64,000 nt of DNA from Agaricus subrufescens (GCA_029945375.1 CM057057.1:1984001-2048000), one strand, 5' to 3'; positions 1 to 12,382 are shown, counted from the first letter of the stretch. Translations and numbers: made by a program. The notes: generated from the sequence alone by a model not told the origin.

Positions 1-1248
1 GACGATACCGTGTTCGATCCCAGTTAGTGACGATACCGTGTTCGATCGGGTACTTGAGGGTGAGGATACCACGCTTGGATTGGGCCTCATCTCTAGTGAA
101 GTCGTTAGTAAGAATAATAAGCCGATGTAGATCATTACACATACCCGACATAGGAATCCTTTTGGCCCATACCAACCATTACACCTTGGTGACGAGGACG
201 ACCGACGATAGAACTGTTTTACTTCTCAGGTAAGAACATTCGTGCGTGAATTATGGACGTACGGGAAGACGGCACGGGGGGCATCGTCACCTGCAGAAAA
301 TGAGCGTCGAGGATTTAGGGGCTAGTAAGTCAACTGTACCAGCAACTAGATGCTGTGTTAGCAGAAGTGTGTCGGGCAGGGACAAGAGAACACGTACATC
401 CAGCTTTGCACATTCCGGAGCCATTGTCAATAACCTGAAGGACACACAATGATTATGCGAGTAAGTCAAGGATAAGACAGTGAGCATACGATAGCAGCAA
501 CTTCGTCTTCCATGGTGGGTTATTTGTTGAAGGGTAAGGATGGGTTCCACGTTGATATTAGCATGCTTATATATGCGCGGTGAGATCAGAAGTGTGTAGC
601 GATACCCGGATGGATGGAGAAAACTGAGATGCCGTGGCTTTCGGCGATCTTTCACCGCCGCGCGGAACCATGCTGCGCAGTCCGCACCCACCCCCGATAC
701 TGTGCCAAGACGAATGCTGTGCATAGTAGAATCGTATGATGTTGTCGAAGTCGGACTGCGCTCGAGCTGCGACGCAGTGTGTCGTACTACACAGTATCGG
801 GCCAAGAGCCTTGGATAACACTTTTCCTATAGTAGTATAGTAGGGAGTGAGGAAAAATCTTGTCCTAATTTACCGTACTGCGTACCACAGCCGACTGAAC
901 TCATAATTAGAGCTCGCGTGGGATACCCCTTGCGTTTTAGGTGACAACCAGGTTTCTTGACTATTGTGACATGATTTGCGGCCCCCTCATCTGGAAGCTT
1001 TTGTCTTCGACGACCCACTGCGCGGGATATAATGTGAGTAAACTAGTGTTTAACTGTCAACTTGAGCTAATCAGAGACACGCTGAGATGCCCGAGGCTTC
1101 GCGGGGCGGTGAGGTAGTGGTATGCGAGATGCAGGGGTAACCCTGTTTGGGATTGTGAGACCTGGGATCTAGAAGCTCAAATCTGTAACGATATTCGTAA
1201 CACCGGTCTTCTGTGCTTTTGATTTCTCCCGAACTCGTGTGGCATGCC
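1..1248. other. No confident gene
   Basis: I see no gene model I can support here. The window opens with a 19-nt direct repeat (1-19 and 29-47), a partial tandem array with a 28-nt period cut by the window edge. A 172-codon open frame on the minus strand (287-805) has no recognisable motif, no plausible splice continuation and unremarkable composition, so I left it out. The last 200 bases probably hold the promoter of the gene that starts at 1249. Confidence 0.4.
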
Positions 1249-1708
1249 ATGACAACCGCAACCACAACTGACGAAGCAATAAGGGTTTTCTCCATCCTCT
1301 TTGGGGCAAAAATGTCCGAGCTCTGCTACTTTTGGACTGAACAAGAGGCCTTCGACGGAACCCACATGGCTGGGGAATTGGATGCCGATAAGCTTGCGTG
1401 GCTTTTCGATCCTTCTGATCGGGATGATTTCTCAAGCAGGATGATTGTCAGTATGCCAGGTCCGCTGGCCGTAATTTGACCTTTCGAAGACACTGGATTA
1501 TTACTCAGGCACCGGGCTCGTCACGAATCCACATTCGACGGTCGAGCCTTCGAAACCAACCTCAGACGGGATGAAACTACTGCGCGGGCCTGAAGCGAGT
1601 CCATGCCGTGATGGCGGATTCATCGATGTGCCCGATCCCATGTTTATCGTCGCAGTGAGCTTAGCTGTTGCAAGGGACTTAGGAGTCAAGACAGTCATGG
1701 TCGTCTGA
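1249..1708 (+). CDS. Small conserved-looking hypothetical protein, 136 aa, 2 exons
   Basis: I do not recognise the family. Exon 1 is 1249-1459, the intron 1460-1508 (GTCCGC donor, CAG acceptor) and exon 2 is 1509-1708; the total is 411 nt, so the phase closes exactly. I chose the ATG at 1249 because the frame is closed by a TAA just upstream, near 1198. The product is soluble-looking with no signal peptide or membrane segment; it has an acidic middle (ELDADKLAWLFDPSDRDDF) and a C-terminal part reading DVPDPMFIVAVSLAVARD. The gene is tail-to-tail with CGI121, with only 21 bp between the two stop codons, so the transcripts must overlap at their 3' ends. Reality of the gene rests on the clean splice and frame, not on homology. 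Confidence 0.55.
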
Positions 1709-1729
1709 GTTGGTTAAGTGTTGCATTAG

Positions 1730-2498
1730 TTAAGTCATGACACTTTTCATTGCAACTGTACTTGTTACAATTTTATCAATGATCGCCTTTTCCTGTTCTG
1801 TGTCTCCTTGTACGTTTTTGAGAGCCAGATCATTGGCTAATTTGTGATACTGCAAGTGCAGGTCAACAGCTGTAGAGGATGGTTTACACCTTATATGACA
1901 CGAACCTTTTTAATCGTTGACCAATCTGTGACTTTATCTAAGTCGGAGAAAGGGGCGAGATCTCCGACAATGGTATTCTTCATTTTCGCGGCAATTTCGT
2001 CCGCAGACAGAGTACAAGCGTCGATACGGACGACTAGCAAGGATGCAGTGCTATCAGATACGCCATAGCGCCGAATAGCCTCTGTGATCTTGGGATTCAA
2101 GAGATTAGCTAGCTGCACGTGGCTGTAGCTTCTACTTACGTTGTTGGTTGGGTTCAAATTCCAAAGAACCTCAGAATGAACGGTCTTTGTTCGTAGCGAA
2201 TTTTCGCTTTCAGCTAGGATAGACTGATAGACAGCCGTTTGCAGGTGAAGTCGGCTTGTTACCTGTAACTCAATGTATGTCCACTTGGATCGGGAAAAGC
2301 TCTAGAAGAACTGACAAGTCGTGCATCGATAAACGCAAAGTTGACTTGCTCGCGTTCGAGATCACCAGCCTCGCCTACCATTGTTGAGGCACTGATAACT
2401 CGTTTTCTCAGTACAGCAGAGTTGGTCACATTCCTGAAGAGAGCAATATGGGTGGTCGCACGATCTGAGGCAAGATGTGGGAAATAGAAAAGGTCCAT
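1730..2498 (-). CDS. CGI121: KEOPS/EKC complex subunit Cgi121 (TPRKB-like), 202 aa
   Basis: Cgi121 is the accessory subunit that binds Bud32/PRPK in the KEOPS complex, which makes the t6A modification on tRNAs that read ANN codons. Phase-checked exons (minus strand): 2498-2316, 2262-2140, 2088-1906, 1849-1730; 609 nt, 203 codons including TAA. Family marks visible: the start MDLFYFPHL, the segment REQVNFAFIDARL, the block TVHSEVLWNLNPTNN followed after splicing by ITEAIRRYGVSD, then LLVVRIDACTLSADEI and DWSTIKK-YHKLAND near the C terminus. Length matches the usual 180-210 aa. It shares a 137-bp divergent promoter with the disulfide isomerase gene and converges on the small gene at 1249-1708. 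No broken codons, so probably functional. Confidence 0.85.
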
Positions 2499-2635
2499 TT
2501 GGGTGTTGTTCCAATCGAAGCCCGGCTATTTAGAGGCTGATCAGATTGATGACAAACGTGGCCAGTCGTCACTCCGCTCTTCTGTTCCCACTTATCCTCC
2601 CGAGGAACGGGTTTTCCCTCCTCGACTAAAACGCA
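2499..2635. promoter_or_regulatory. Divergent intergenic promoter region
   Basis: The 137 bp between the ATG of CGI121 (reading left) and the ATG of the disulfide isomerase (reading right) must hold both core promoters and both 5' leaders. I see no clear TATA box in either direction; the stretch is rich in pyrimidines just before the isomerase ATG, as in many TATA-less fungal promoters. Confidence 0.5.
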
Positions 2636-4565
2636 ATGCACTGTCTTACGGCTCTGGGAGGGCTCTTGACATCTCTCGCTGTCGTCACCAATGTCGTCGC
2701 CGTCCAACTCCAGGAGCTAACGCCGGCCAACTTCAAGGACTCGACAAGCAACGGACTTTGGTTCATCGAATATTTCTCGCCCCGTTGCCCACACTGCAGA
2801 AAGTTTGCGCCGACATGGGAGAAACTGGTTCAGGAATGCGAGACCGAGATTCCTAGTGTGCATTTAGCGCAGGTCAACTGTGCTATGTACGGTGGTGCGT
2901 GGTTGTCGTCTCCTTTTTAGAAGGTTAGCTCGAAACTCTGACACGTCTGCCGGTGGTAGATATATGTAACGACAACCAAGTCAGAGGATACCCATCGATG
3001 TTTATTCACGAAAATGGGAAGAAACTGCAAGAATATAACGGAAACCGCCAACTAGATGATTTAAAGGAGTATATTAAGAAGTTCGTCAAGTCGCCAGAAA
3101 CCTCGCTCATGGAGGTGCAAGAAGAAACTCTCCCGATTGTCAACACCAAGGGTCAAGTGTTACCTATCTCAGATGCGGCAACTTTCGCGGAAACTCTCCG
3201 ACAAGGCCCAGCCTTTGTCAAGTTCTTCGCCCCCTGGTGTGGACACTGTAAAAAGCTGGCGCCAACTTGGGTACAGCTGGCACACCATCTCAAAAATAAA
3301 GTTACGGTGGCAGAAGTGGATTGTGAAGCCTACAGTTCGCTTTGTACTGTACACAAAATTCAAGGTTATCCCACATTGATCTACTTCACGGGCGATATTC
3401 GGTCTGAATATAGTGGTGGAAGAAAGTTGGATCAGCTGAAGGCTTTCGCGGAAAAGGCCGCTGAAGGCAGCTTGCATCCCCTCCACAGTGACTCCGAGCT
3501 CGCCGACCATGTGCAAAAGCACGACGTCGTATATCTTCTCCTGCACTCGGGTAAAAATAGCGATGTTATTGTATGTCATTAATCTATTTTCATCGATAGT
3601 CACTCACCCTTTCACAGAATGCCGCCCGTGAAGCATCGGGACCCCTCTTTGGCTCTCCACCAGTCTACAGCTCACACTCCCAGGACCTCTTTGCTCGTTA
3701 CGGTATCCCGCCGTCGGTCACTTGGGCCCTCTTAGCTTTCAAGGATCACGACCTCGCGAAATGCGCCGGCCAGCTCTATGGCTATCCCAGTACACCCCTC
3801 ACTGATATGAGCTCCTGGTTCATGACACACCGAGTCCCATCATTCCTCGAACTCACTGCAGACTCATTCCAGAGCGTCATGAATGCTCCTCAGAAACCAT
3901 TGGTTCTCATTGCCGCCGCGACTCCTGAAACACGTAGCAAAGTACGAACGAAACTCGAACAACTTGCCTCGGACTGGAAAGTACGGACTGGTGGAACTGG
4001 AGAGAAGAACGGCAGGCAGGTGGTTTTCACGTACATGGATGGTGAGAAATGGAAGGACTGGTTGAAAAGCATGTATGGAATCAAGTATCACGATGAGGAC
4101 GATCTGGATGATGTGAGAGTTATTATCGCGGATCATGCAGTAAGTGCTTTGTTGCGGGATTTTCGTCCGGTTTTTTTCTTTTTATTGAGCAATTATCTTA
4201 GCAACTGGTGTACTTTGAGCAAGATATTCGCGGACACAGGATCGAATTAACCAAAAGCGAGAATTTGTTTACTACAATTGAAAAAGCTACTGCCGGAGAA
4301 CTTCACTATAAGCACTCGCAAAATCGCGTAGAAAGATTGGCGCGGGTATGTTTTTTGACCCTCAGTTGACAATTATTCTCACCCCTCTCGCCAGTGGTTG
4401 AATCATAAATTAAGCGGAGTGGAGTATTATGTCACTGCGCATCCATACAAATCCGTTTTCTTCCTCGTCGGCGGTATCGTAGTGGTGTTTACTCTGCTCA
4501 TTAGGTGGTTAGGTACGAGTGCGCCGCGCGATCGCGACCACTTTAAAAGCTCGAGACTGGATTGA
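2636..4565 (+). CDS. ER membrane protein disulfide isomerase, thioredoxin-domain type, 568 aa, 5 exons
   Basis: Likely oxidises and shuffles disulfides in secretory proteins while anchored in the ER membrane. Phase-checked exons: 2636-2894, 2960-3570, 3618-4139, 4202-4345, 4395-4565 (1707 nt). The product starts with a hydrophobic signal peptide (about residues 1-23). The first thioredoxin domain carries a CPHC active site (SPRCPHCRKFAP) and the motif VRGYPSM; the second carries CGHC (APWCGHCKKLAP) and IQGYPTL. Both keep the cis-proline after the YP pair. A third, non-catalytic thioredoxin-like region follows, then a single hydrophobic span (FFLVGGIVVVFTLLI) close to the end and a short basic tail. 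There is no KDEL signal, so retention would rest on the membrane anchor, as in yeast Eps1 or animal TMX-type enzymes. The first donor was placed at 2895 (GTGCGT) because that restores the family's GDICN sequence. Confidence 0.88.
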
Positions 4566-4979
4566 AGTAGACCTTTCATCGCTTTTCGACTTCGTATCTT
4601 GTGTAATGTTATGCCAAACTTCCTCTGTCTATTTACTAATCGTTTTATCATTCTACCTTACTGTTGTTGTGAACCGGAATATGGTCAAATTGATTATTTC
4701 ACATTTTGCGCTTATACAACCGGCGCCTCGGATGACGACTTCGGTAGATGATAGGGGTGGAGTCGGCGTCGTTGTTAATTTGCCGCTTGATATATTTCTG
4801 GGAAAGGTTGCCATGGGCCATGGCCAACCAGAGCGACTCTAGAGCCGGACGACGGGTGCCCGTCGCCCGAGCTCCATCACGTGATCTAGCAATGACATCG
4901 ATAATCTCTTCGCCCGGTTTTAGAACGCTGGTCATTTCCTTCTCTCTCACTCCCACCTCGCATTCCAACCTTTGAAACT

Positions 4980-6598
4980 ATGGGCGTACTTGACGTTGTT
5001 CCTGTGGGTGTTGCAAGCCAAGGCGGGGCGAGATTGAACATAACGCTTATCATGACGTAGGCTGGCGTTTTGACCGGTGATAATGTTCGCAAGCTCTTCG
5101 ATTACGCTAAAGCCAACCAGGTGAGTAACGACCTAGCTGTGTGTATACTGGAGGAACTGAAATTGTGTATAGTTTGCCATTCCTGTGAGATTTCTTTTAT
5201 TCCGTGTGAAAAGACAGACAGTTGGAACGTCCCTTTCAGGCTGTTGTGAGTATCCTTCTCACCGCTTGAACTGCGCTCTCTCATGAAGTACTTCAGAACG
5301 TAACATCTACTTCCGTCGCCAATGCAGTTCTTGAAGCTGCGAGGTACTACACATTTACATTGATAAGACGATTACGAGCTCAAGCAGGTTGCAGAGATAT
5401 CAAATCACCTATCATTATCCAAGTTTCTCAGGGTGGTGCTGCCTATTTCGCTGGAAAAGGTCTTGCCAACGACAAACAACAAGCATCGATTGTTGGTGCG
5501 GTAAGTGCAGCCCACCACGTTCGACTCATGGCCAAGGCGTATGGAGTGTAAGTATCTCTTCATCCCGTTGATAACCGAGAACGGAAGACACATTGATCCG
5601 ATAGTCCCGTTGTGATGCATTCCGATCACTGTGCTCATAAACTCTTGCCTTGGTTTGATGGTATGCTCGATGCCGATGAAGCGTATTTCAAGCAACATGG
5701 AGAACCACTATTCTCTTCTCACATGCTCGACTTGTCTGAAGAACCTAAAGAAGAGAACATTCAAACTTGTGTGAAATATTTCAAACGCATGGCTCCTCTT
5801 GGTATCTGGCTCGAAATGGAGATCGGTATTACTGGTGGTGAAGAAGATGGTGTCGACAACACTGGTGTCGACAAGGAGAGTTTGTACACTCAACCTCCCG
5901 ACGTCTTTGATGTCTACAAGGCTCTTAACCCTATCAGTCCCAACTTCAGTATTGCTGCCGCCTTCGGAAATGTCCACGGTGTCTACAAGCCCGGAAATGT
6001 TCGTTTGAGGCCAGAACTTCTCGCCAAGCACCAAGAATACGCCGCTCAACAAATTGGCGGCAAGGCAGCCAAACCTCTGTGAGTACAATTCCTCTTTCCC
6101 AAGAGTATCCAATGAACAAGGTGAATCAGGTACCTTGTCTTCCACGGTGGCTCTGGTTCTTCGGAAGACGAAATCAAGATGGCGGTCAACAATGGTGTCA
6201 TCAAGATGAACGTTGATACTGACACCCAATACGCATATCTCGTCGGTATTAGAGTAAGTGTAGCTTTGACGGAGCTGCTGTCGCGTATAAATATTGAACC
6301 TGTTTTCAGGATTTCATCGAAAAGAAGAAGGGCTACCTATCGAGTCAAGTCGGAAATCCAGAAGGTGAAGATAAACCAAACAAGAAAGTACGTTGCCAAC
6401 CCATCAGTTCTCTTTCTTTACTTGCTGATCATGGTTTTTTAGTACTATGATCCTCGTGTTTGGGTCCGTGAGGGTGAAAAGACCCTATCTGAGCGTGTCA
6501 AAGTTGCATGCTCGGATCTCGGAAACGTCAGTGAGTATAATTTTTCTTTTGTCATGGAATTAGTGTTGAACATCATCATATTTCAAGATCGTCTCTAG
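4980..6598 (+). CDS. FBA1: Fructose-bisphosphate aldolase, class II, 358 aa, 11 exons
   Basis: Zinc-dependent glycolytic/gluconeogenic enzyme cleaving fructose-1,6-bisphosphate into dihydroxyacetone phosphate and glyceraldehyde-3-phosphate in the cytosol. Phase-checked exons: 4980-5003, 5061-5120, 5173-5184, 5240-5245, 5297-5343, 5395-5547, 5605-6078, 6130-6253, 6310-6387, 6443-6530, 6588-6598; 1077 nt. The spliced start reads MGVLDVVPAGVLTGDNV, standard for fungal aldolases. Visible motifs: zinc ligands in VVMHSDHCAHK, the loop EMEIGITGGEEDG, the second ligand region AAFGNVHGVYK, FHGGSGSSEDEI, and phosphate-binding MNVDTDTQ. Length is that of the family (about 359). The 12-nt and 6-nt exons 3 and 4 encode FAIP and AV, exactly the residues expected between the neighbouring exons, and the last exon is 11 nt. 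No damage; a housekeeping gene. Confidence 0.95.
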
Positions 6599-8130
6599 GT
6601 GTATTTTAGGGGGAAGTGTAAATAGAATCAAATCGTCAAATTTTTTAAACTATTCGATGTGTTCATGTATAAGCATAACATTTGTTGATGAAATCGTTGA
6701 ATCTCAATGTTCAGTCCATTCTATTACATGCCTAATCGGCCGACTATCACCGCCTCAAGTTGCACTGCAAGGACAGATAGGAGTCCGTTGATGAAGATTA
6801 GAATGAGCCTGATACCGGATATAGAGTAAGGAGACGGGTGCGATGTCGGATCTTTTGAAATTGTACTGAAGTTGTGCCCCGCTGGCGGGTCATGATGAGT
6901 GGGTGCTCTCAAGTTGCTTGGATCATGCGTTGTCAATGTCGTAGTCAGGAAGTACTAAAAATTTGAAATCTGTGCCTTTGACATTCTACCCAATCATTCT
7001 GATGTGATCGAATTTAGAATGTGTAGAAAACATGGAGACAACAAAAATCAGGTTTCTGAGGCTCAAGGTTACTGTCGCCTGCTACCTTGATATGGATATA
7101 AATTTTATGGGGTGCTTTTGACAGCCATTCTCCTGCCACCAAAAACCTGTGCGGTCCTCAACTGTCGCGGTGGAAATCCTAAAAGTTACACGGGTCCTGT
7201 CGATCCACTGTCGATGAAGCTCAAACATGAGTCACTGTTCTGGATGTGATCGGTGGCTACCCTATGTCTGCGAGAACACATAGCCGGGTAGCATCAGTCA
7301 AAGAAACTCCAGAGATGAGCTTTTGGCGTAGGTCAAACAAGACCTTTTGGTATTACGGTATTAGAGTTTGCGTTTCAGTTTTGAAAGATGAACGTTGAAC
7401 ACCGGGATGCCAAGCAGCCGTCCAATACGGACTTCTGGTGCTCAACGCTACAATGATGACCCGACTTCAACACCCATAGACATAAATAAGAACCGTTACG
7501 GAGCTTGAAGTACGTGAAAGCGTTTCCCTGAGCAATATTTTTATAATTTAGCGCAGTTTGAATGCGCAGACGGGCGATCTAAGAAGCTGGTCCTGGTAAA
7601 CAAACGACATGTCAGGTAGATCCGACTGGTTGTCTACACGGACACAAAGGGAAAAAATGTACCTGCATGTGAAAAACATAGTATCTTTGGATATCATAAG
7701 TCAAAACGGATAATGACGCCTGGCGCCATGCCCGCAACTTGATACTGTTACACCCACCTCCGTTTACGAATGCTCCAGTCCTTCGTATCCTGGTTTTGAA
7801 TATGAATGATTCTAAATATATCTTTTGTAAGGCACCTCGTAAAAGGAATCAGACTCCCCTATTTTCAGCGATTCCCAGAAACATATTAATTTTTTTCAAA
7901 CAAGACATCCAACAAAATAAAAAACGACTAAGGTACTTGGATAAAGGCTGAGGCGACGTCTATCGTCCCCAAAGTTGTTTCTTCACATTGAGAATCAATC
8001 TCGTATGAATCATTATAATCTTGCCGTATATGTAAAACCACCCGACAGCATAGAACAGAATAGAACGCTCCTTCCAGCCTGGAATTTTTAGGTCAGTTTT
8101 ATGAGTGATACTCATTCACAGGTATAAAAT
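6599..8130. other. Intergenic, no confident gene
   Basis: Between the aldolase stop and the 3' end of the first DUF6533-like gene I find only short open frames. The longest, on the minus strand at 6724-6936, ends in a hydrophobic stretch but has no splice partners and none of the family motifs of the neighbouring membrane protein. Base composition is AT-rich from about 7700 to 8100, as in a 3' flank. Confidence 0.4.
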
Positions 8131-9368
8131 TTACATCAGCGAGATTGTCATATATTCAGGCTGAGAAAAGGTATGAGATATCAAGGTGTTTAGCCAAGGT
8201 GAGGCACAACGTACGAGACGAAATATCAGTATGAGGTTGGTGACTCCAAGCGCTAGCGAAGTCCGATGTTTCAATTATTGTTGCCACGCATTTGTGATCA
8301 ACTCACCGAATAGGTACAGATAGAACCTTATACCTAGATGGTTGAGTATGTAATGAGTTCAGGAAGAAGAAAACTTAACAACGTACTTACCATCACGGTA
8401 AATTGTTTTGAGGAGATGAGAATGGCCCACGGGCCAATCTGTATCGGAAATCAATGAAACCCGCAGAATAAATAAGAACGACTGCTACAATTTGTTACCC
8501 CTCGAATGATCATCAATGTGAGGATAACTATATTTTCAATATCAGCGCCAAGTACAACAGCTGTCCGATGGAATCCAAACCTGTCTCATAAAGCGCTATA
8601 AGTGTAAGTCCAGCTGCCAGACATCGCTTCGACTTCTGAGTATTGGCATTACACGAATTTGAATACGTTTCCCCCGGCCCATCTCAACGATAATCTCAAA
8701 ATTTCACTGCCAGACAAAGAACCGAAGTTTGTTACTTACGTAGCGTGCCTATCATATGAAAGACACAAAGGGTCATGATTGTAACCGATGTTGAGGCGAA
8801 CATGCCGAATAAGCCATATGTTATCTTATCTCTCTTGCCCCAGATGACCCATGTTCGAATGGTAAGGATCACTGTGGTATTATGAGATAAGGTAAATGAT
8901 GATACGAGTGGGAATGTACATTGCGCCAATAGAATGCTAATCCAGAACATTGCTAGGCAACCCAAGGTAGTGATACACGTGTCACGAGCGCGAAGATTGA
9001 TGACTTACTAGTTATAACATTATATAGCGTCTTACACTGAGCTGCTGTGAGGTCGTGGTTGAAAATGTCTGTAAAGTCAGAGTTAATTCGCTACCATTTT
9101 CTAAGATCAGAAAGTTAGAAACATACAACGCGTGTTGGCAGGAAGATACACGAAGGGTAGATAACGCGTTAAGAAATATAAGATGGTTACACCACTCCAT
9201 CTGGAGGACCATATTAGTTCAATTTCCGACGGGAGAGTCAATACCCAGTCAAAGAGCTGTCAACTATGGTGTCAGAAGGCCAGAAGGGTCTGAGTTCTTC
9301 GGAAACCTAACCAAGATTGTCAAACTGGCCACTGAAGAATGTGGATGAGTAGGATTTGATAAGAACAT
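8131..9368 (-). CDS. DUF6533-like multi-pass membrane protein, copy A, 249 aa, 10 exons
   Basis: Member of a large basidiomycete family of multi-pass membrane proteins of unknown function. Phase-checked exons (minus): 9368-9312, 9256-9127, 9068-9009, 8952-8920, 8871-8740, 8682-8581, 8527-8489, 8438-8391, 8333-8307, 8252-8131; 750 nt. Family marks: LFDWVLTLPSEIELIW after the first intron, then YFLTRYLPFV, a Cys in TAAQCKTLY, the signature LTIRTWVIWGKRDKI, then LMIIRGVT and LLKTIYRDG-IRFYLYLF. About six to seven hydrophobic spans. The donor after exon 1 (GTTAGG) is weak. Exon lengths match those of copy B (15106-16343) almost one for one, so the two are duplicates with coilin-like and tRNA genes between them. 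Slightly shorter than typical members (about 300 aa), lacking a long cytoplasmic tail. Confidence 0.75.
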
Positions 9369-12286
9369 AACCTAGAAAATGACCTACAGTTGGTATACTA
9401 GATGGAATAGTTCAGCGTCCGTGACTCAATACATTGAGATCTGCGGGATAAAAGGGAAGCTACCTGGCTGTTCCTTGCTATTTCAACAGCTTCCTGGATA
9501 TTTTGGTGCGGGACCATACTGTGGATAGACATCCTGAATAACGAAAATCAGGAGCTCTCCAGGTGGGTCGAAGCGGATCCAGGGCTTGCCTGGTGCTTTG
9601 TCCCTCGGGGGTTTAAAGCAGTTTTCGTACGCTTCTTATGGAACAATTCATCAGGAATGGCGAAGGCTCCTTAAGTATCGTTTGACCCAATTCAGGGAGC
9701 GTCCTACCACAAGAATGCACTCGTGTAGCCTAAACTGTCATAGGCCTTCCGTCATTCCATATTACATACAGCGGTATCCGTGTATGACAAACTGCCATTT
9801 TTGTATCGCGTTTACGTTCACTTTTGGTTCTGTGTAACTTGGGAACATTTTTAGTACCCTTCGTCCTCGGCCTCCTTATTCTTTTTTGCTTGGGCGAGGG
9901 ATGTTTCCGCATGGTAATCAAAGAGATGGTTCAGGCTGCATGATGACCGAGATATGACCGAGAACGGTTATATTGCTGTGGTCATGGGACTGTACGTACT
10001 ACACGCCTAGCCCTCATTACGCGCAATATATCGCAGGGTAATTTGTGTTTAGTTCATCCCGCGAACACGAAGCTAACCGTAATCCTGATGAAACGCATTG
10101 TTGATTTTGTTCCCCCTTTTCCTGCGGACAGAAGCCGTAAAGGTACTCTAACGGAATCTGTACCAGAGGATGACAACGTACTAAAAATACTCTGGATACC
10201 GAGGAGATTCGCGATTTGACAGCCTAGTGACAATGTGCTGCTGGATACCTGGTGCCAGCATTGATTTTGTGTGCCTTCATTAGTAGATGACATTCCAGAG
10301 TTTAATTTCAGTGAGAACGGGTCCGTCTGGTAGAAAGCTTCGGTGACACTTGACCTGAGAGGATATACAGTCCTTTGACCGAAACGCTTAAACCGACGAG
10401 AGTCAGCTTCTCGAAGGAGCCGAACTGGCTTGTTATGCGACGATGGAGATTATCCGGTTTTATTCTAAAGTTTGAAGAGTGGAGCGACCTCAAAGGGTAG
10501 AATATTCTCTATCATTGGTCGCTAGAGGACGTTTCACTGTGAGAAGTTCATGGAAAGAGTCAATTGTTTCGTGGTCATGAGCAGCACATTGAATAATGAT
10601 TGATAAGCATCGGCTCAATCCGTTCACCCATCCTCCCAGTCTGCGTGAGAAACACTCAGCAGAGAAAAAGTACGAGAAGCCCAGACCTTGGAGGGTGTTC
10701 TAGTGCTTGGTGAGAAGCACAAATATATATGTCCAAAGGCCCAGCGAGTTCAACCCGTTGCGGTATTAGCAAGTACACAATCCCCGCCGGGGTGTGGTTA
10801 CGTTCCGTATGCAACAGGTGATGGCTGTCAAAAACATGATTAGGTGGGAAGGATATACAACTTCCCGTTCCCAGAATAAGATATATTCGCATGTATGTGG
10901 ATAAGAAGGATTTGTTCCTGGAGGTGTAACCGTGACGGATACAGCCGTCGAGTGAACGAGAAGGCTCGGCTCAACATCGCCAAGAAGTTCGCAACCGAGA
11001 TGATCGAGGTGAGCTCTTCTGCAGAAGACAATGGTCGGTGTTTGAATCTGTCCAGTGCCAATAAAAGGCCTCAAGGATATACGTAGCTTGGGAGGACAGT
11101 AAAGTCGCTTAAGTTCTCACCTGTGGCAGAAAGTCAATCTTGTAGGTGGCACCAACGTCCAATAAACACCGTCCGAGTCCTCGCAGTTGTTATTTAATAG
11201 CCATGCATTGTCAACATGCACCCACCCACGCCCAGTGTCAGACAGACCTTTGACACGCCAGCCAAGTGCTCTTGGTGGCGGCTTTCCCATGCTTTGTATG
11301 CTAACCAGCTGGGAGCATTGGCTTGGCCGCAGCCAGTACTTTACACATTGTATACCAGAATGACATATGCCACTTGCGTCTCTGTAACTATTGGCCAAAG
11401 TCTTCTTCCTGTTGCACATTGCACAGTATTGTACGTCTTCATCCGCCACAATATCGGAGCACAGGGATGATACCTTAAAGCCATCAATGCAACTGATGAA
11501 CTGTACTATTGCAGTCAAATTGGTTTCCAAGCCCTGCATCTGGCAACTCATGGCATCGCTTGACGATAAATTCTATGCTTTTCAGTGGCTGCACTCCTAG
11601 CTCCGAATGCGGAAAAGTTATCTTGTTAAGGGGCCGATATTTATGGAATACTCGAGCAGTATGCCGAACGAGAACCTGCTGATGATAAAGGCCTTTACTA
11701 ATTTGTTTACCGGAACTACACCTGCGAGGTTCAGTGTGCCTATCACCTTACTTAATATGGACTCCCGGGAAGTCCGTTTCACTCCCCCACGGCGAGTGTT
11801 TTCGTTTAGACCGTCTATTTGGTACAAAGCCACATCATTCAAAACTTTGATGAGTCTGGTCTGAATCGGAGGGATTTGATCCCGGCGGTAATAATATGAG
11901 ATTGTTGATTAGATCAAACCGTTAATTAAGCAAGGTCGGGAAGAAGAATCGGCAAGGCACTATTGAGCCGGCAGATCTAGGGTAAGGGGAGGCTGCGAAC
12001 AGAATTTTTACATCCTGATTGTACCCGGCGACGAGCGTCTTACAGCAGACCGGTGTCAAGGTCGGCATTGATAAGAGATTGAATCAGGTAGTAACGTTGA
12101 ACATACGCTTCTTTGCTCAAACCCAAGTGTAGTCGAGCGCCCTCGATGCCTTATTGGCGGGGGCTGTTTCCAATTCAGACCGCGCCGTAAATACAACTGT
12201 CTAACGTGCTCAGTCTCAAGGGAGGTTAGAAGTTGCATCGGGTGTGTAGCATTGTTAATCAGTGAGAACTAATGACCAAAAACAAT
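9369..12286. other. 2.9 kb with only fragmentary coding signals
   Basis: No full gene model could be closed. Fragments that look coding but unassigned: a plus-strand exon-like stretch around 10950-11009 encoding NEKARLNIAKKFATEMIE followed by a GTGAGC donor; a minus-strand 144-codon frame (11117-11551) that is Cys-rich in its N-terminal half; and a minus-strand frame (11618-11842) reading ALYQIDGLNENTRRGG. They may be exons of one decayed or poorly resolved gene. I cannot name a family. Confidence 0.3.
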
Positions 12287-12382
12287 CGTCACCTGTGCGA
12301 TTCGAACACACGCGGTCAAAGACCAACCGCTGGCAGCTACTGAAGTAGCAGGCGATCCCGTTAACCACTCCGGCAAAGTGAC
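12287..12382 (-). tRNA. tRNA-Ser(GCT) with a 14-nt intron
   Basis: On the minus strand the 7-bp acceptor stem pairs GTCACTT with AGGTGAC (one G-T wobble), followed by a discriminator G. The D arm has a 3-bp stem (CCG/CGG) with the loop GAGTGGTTAA. The anticodon stem ATCGC/GCGGT encloses C-T-GCT-A, then a 14-nt intron at the canonical position after base 37, then A. A long variable arm (GGTC-TTT-GACC) marks a class II tRNA, and the T arm is GTGTG-TTCGAAT-CGCAC. Anticodon GCT reads AGC and AGT serine codons. Mature length is 82 nt before CCA addition. All four helices form, so the gene is very probably functional. Confidence 0.9.

Noticed and set aside
287..805. 172-codon minus-strand frame near the left edge
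   Set aside because: No family motif, no plausible splice partners and several overlapping alternatives; length alone is weak evidence in GC-balanced DNA.
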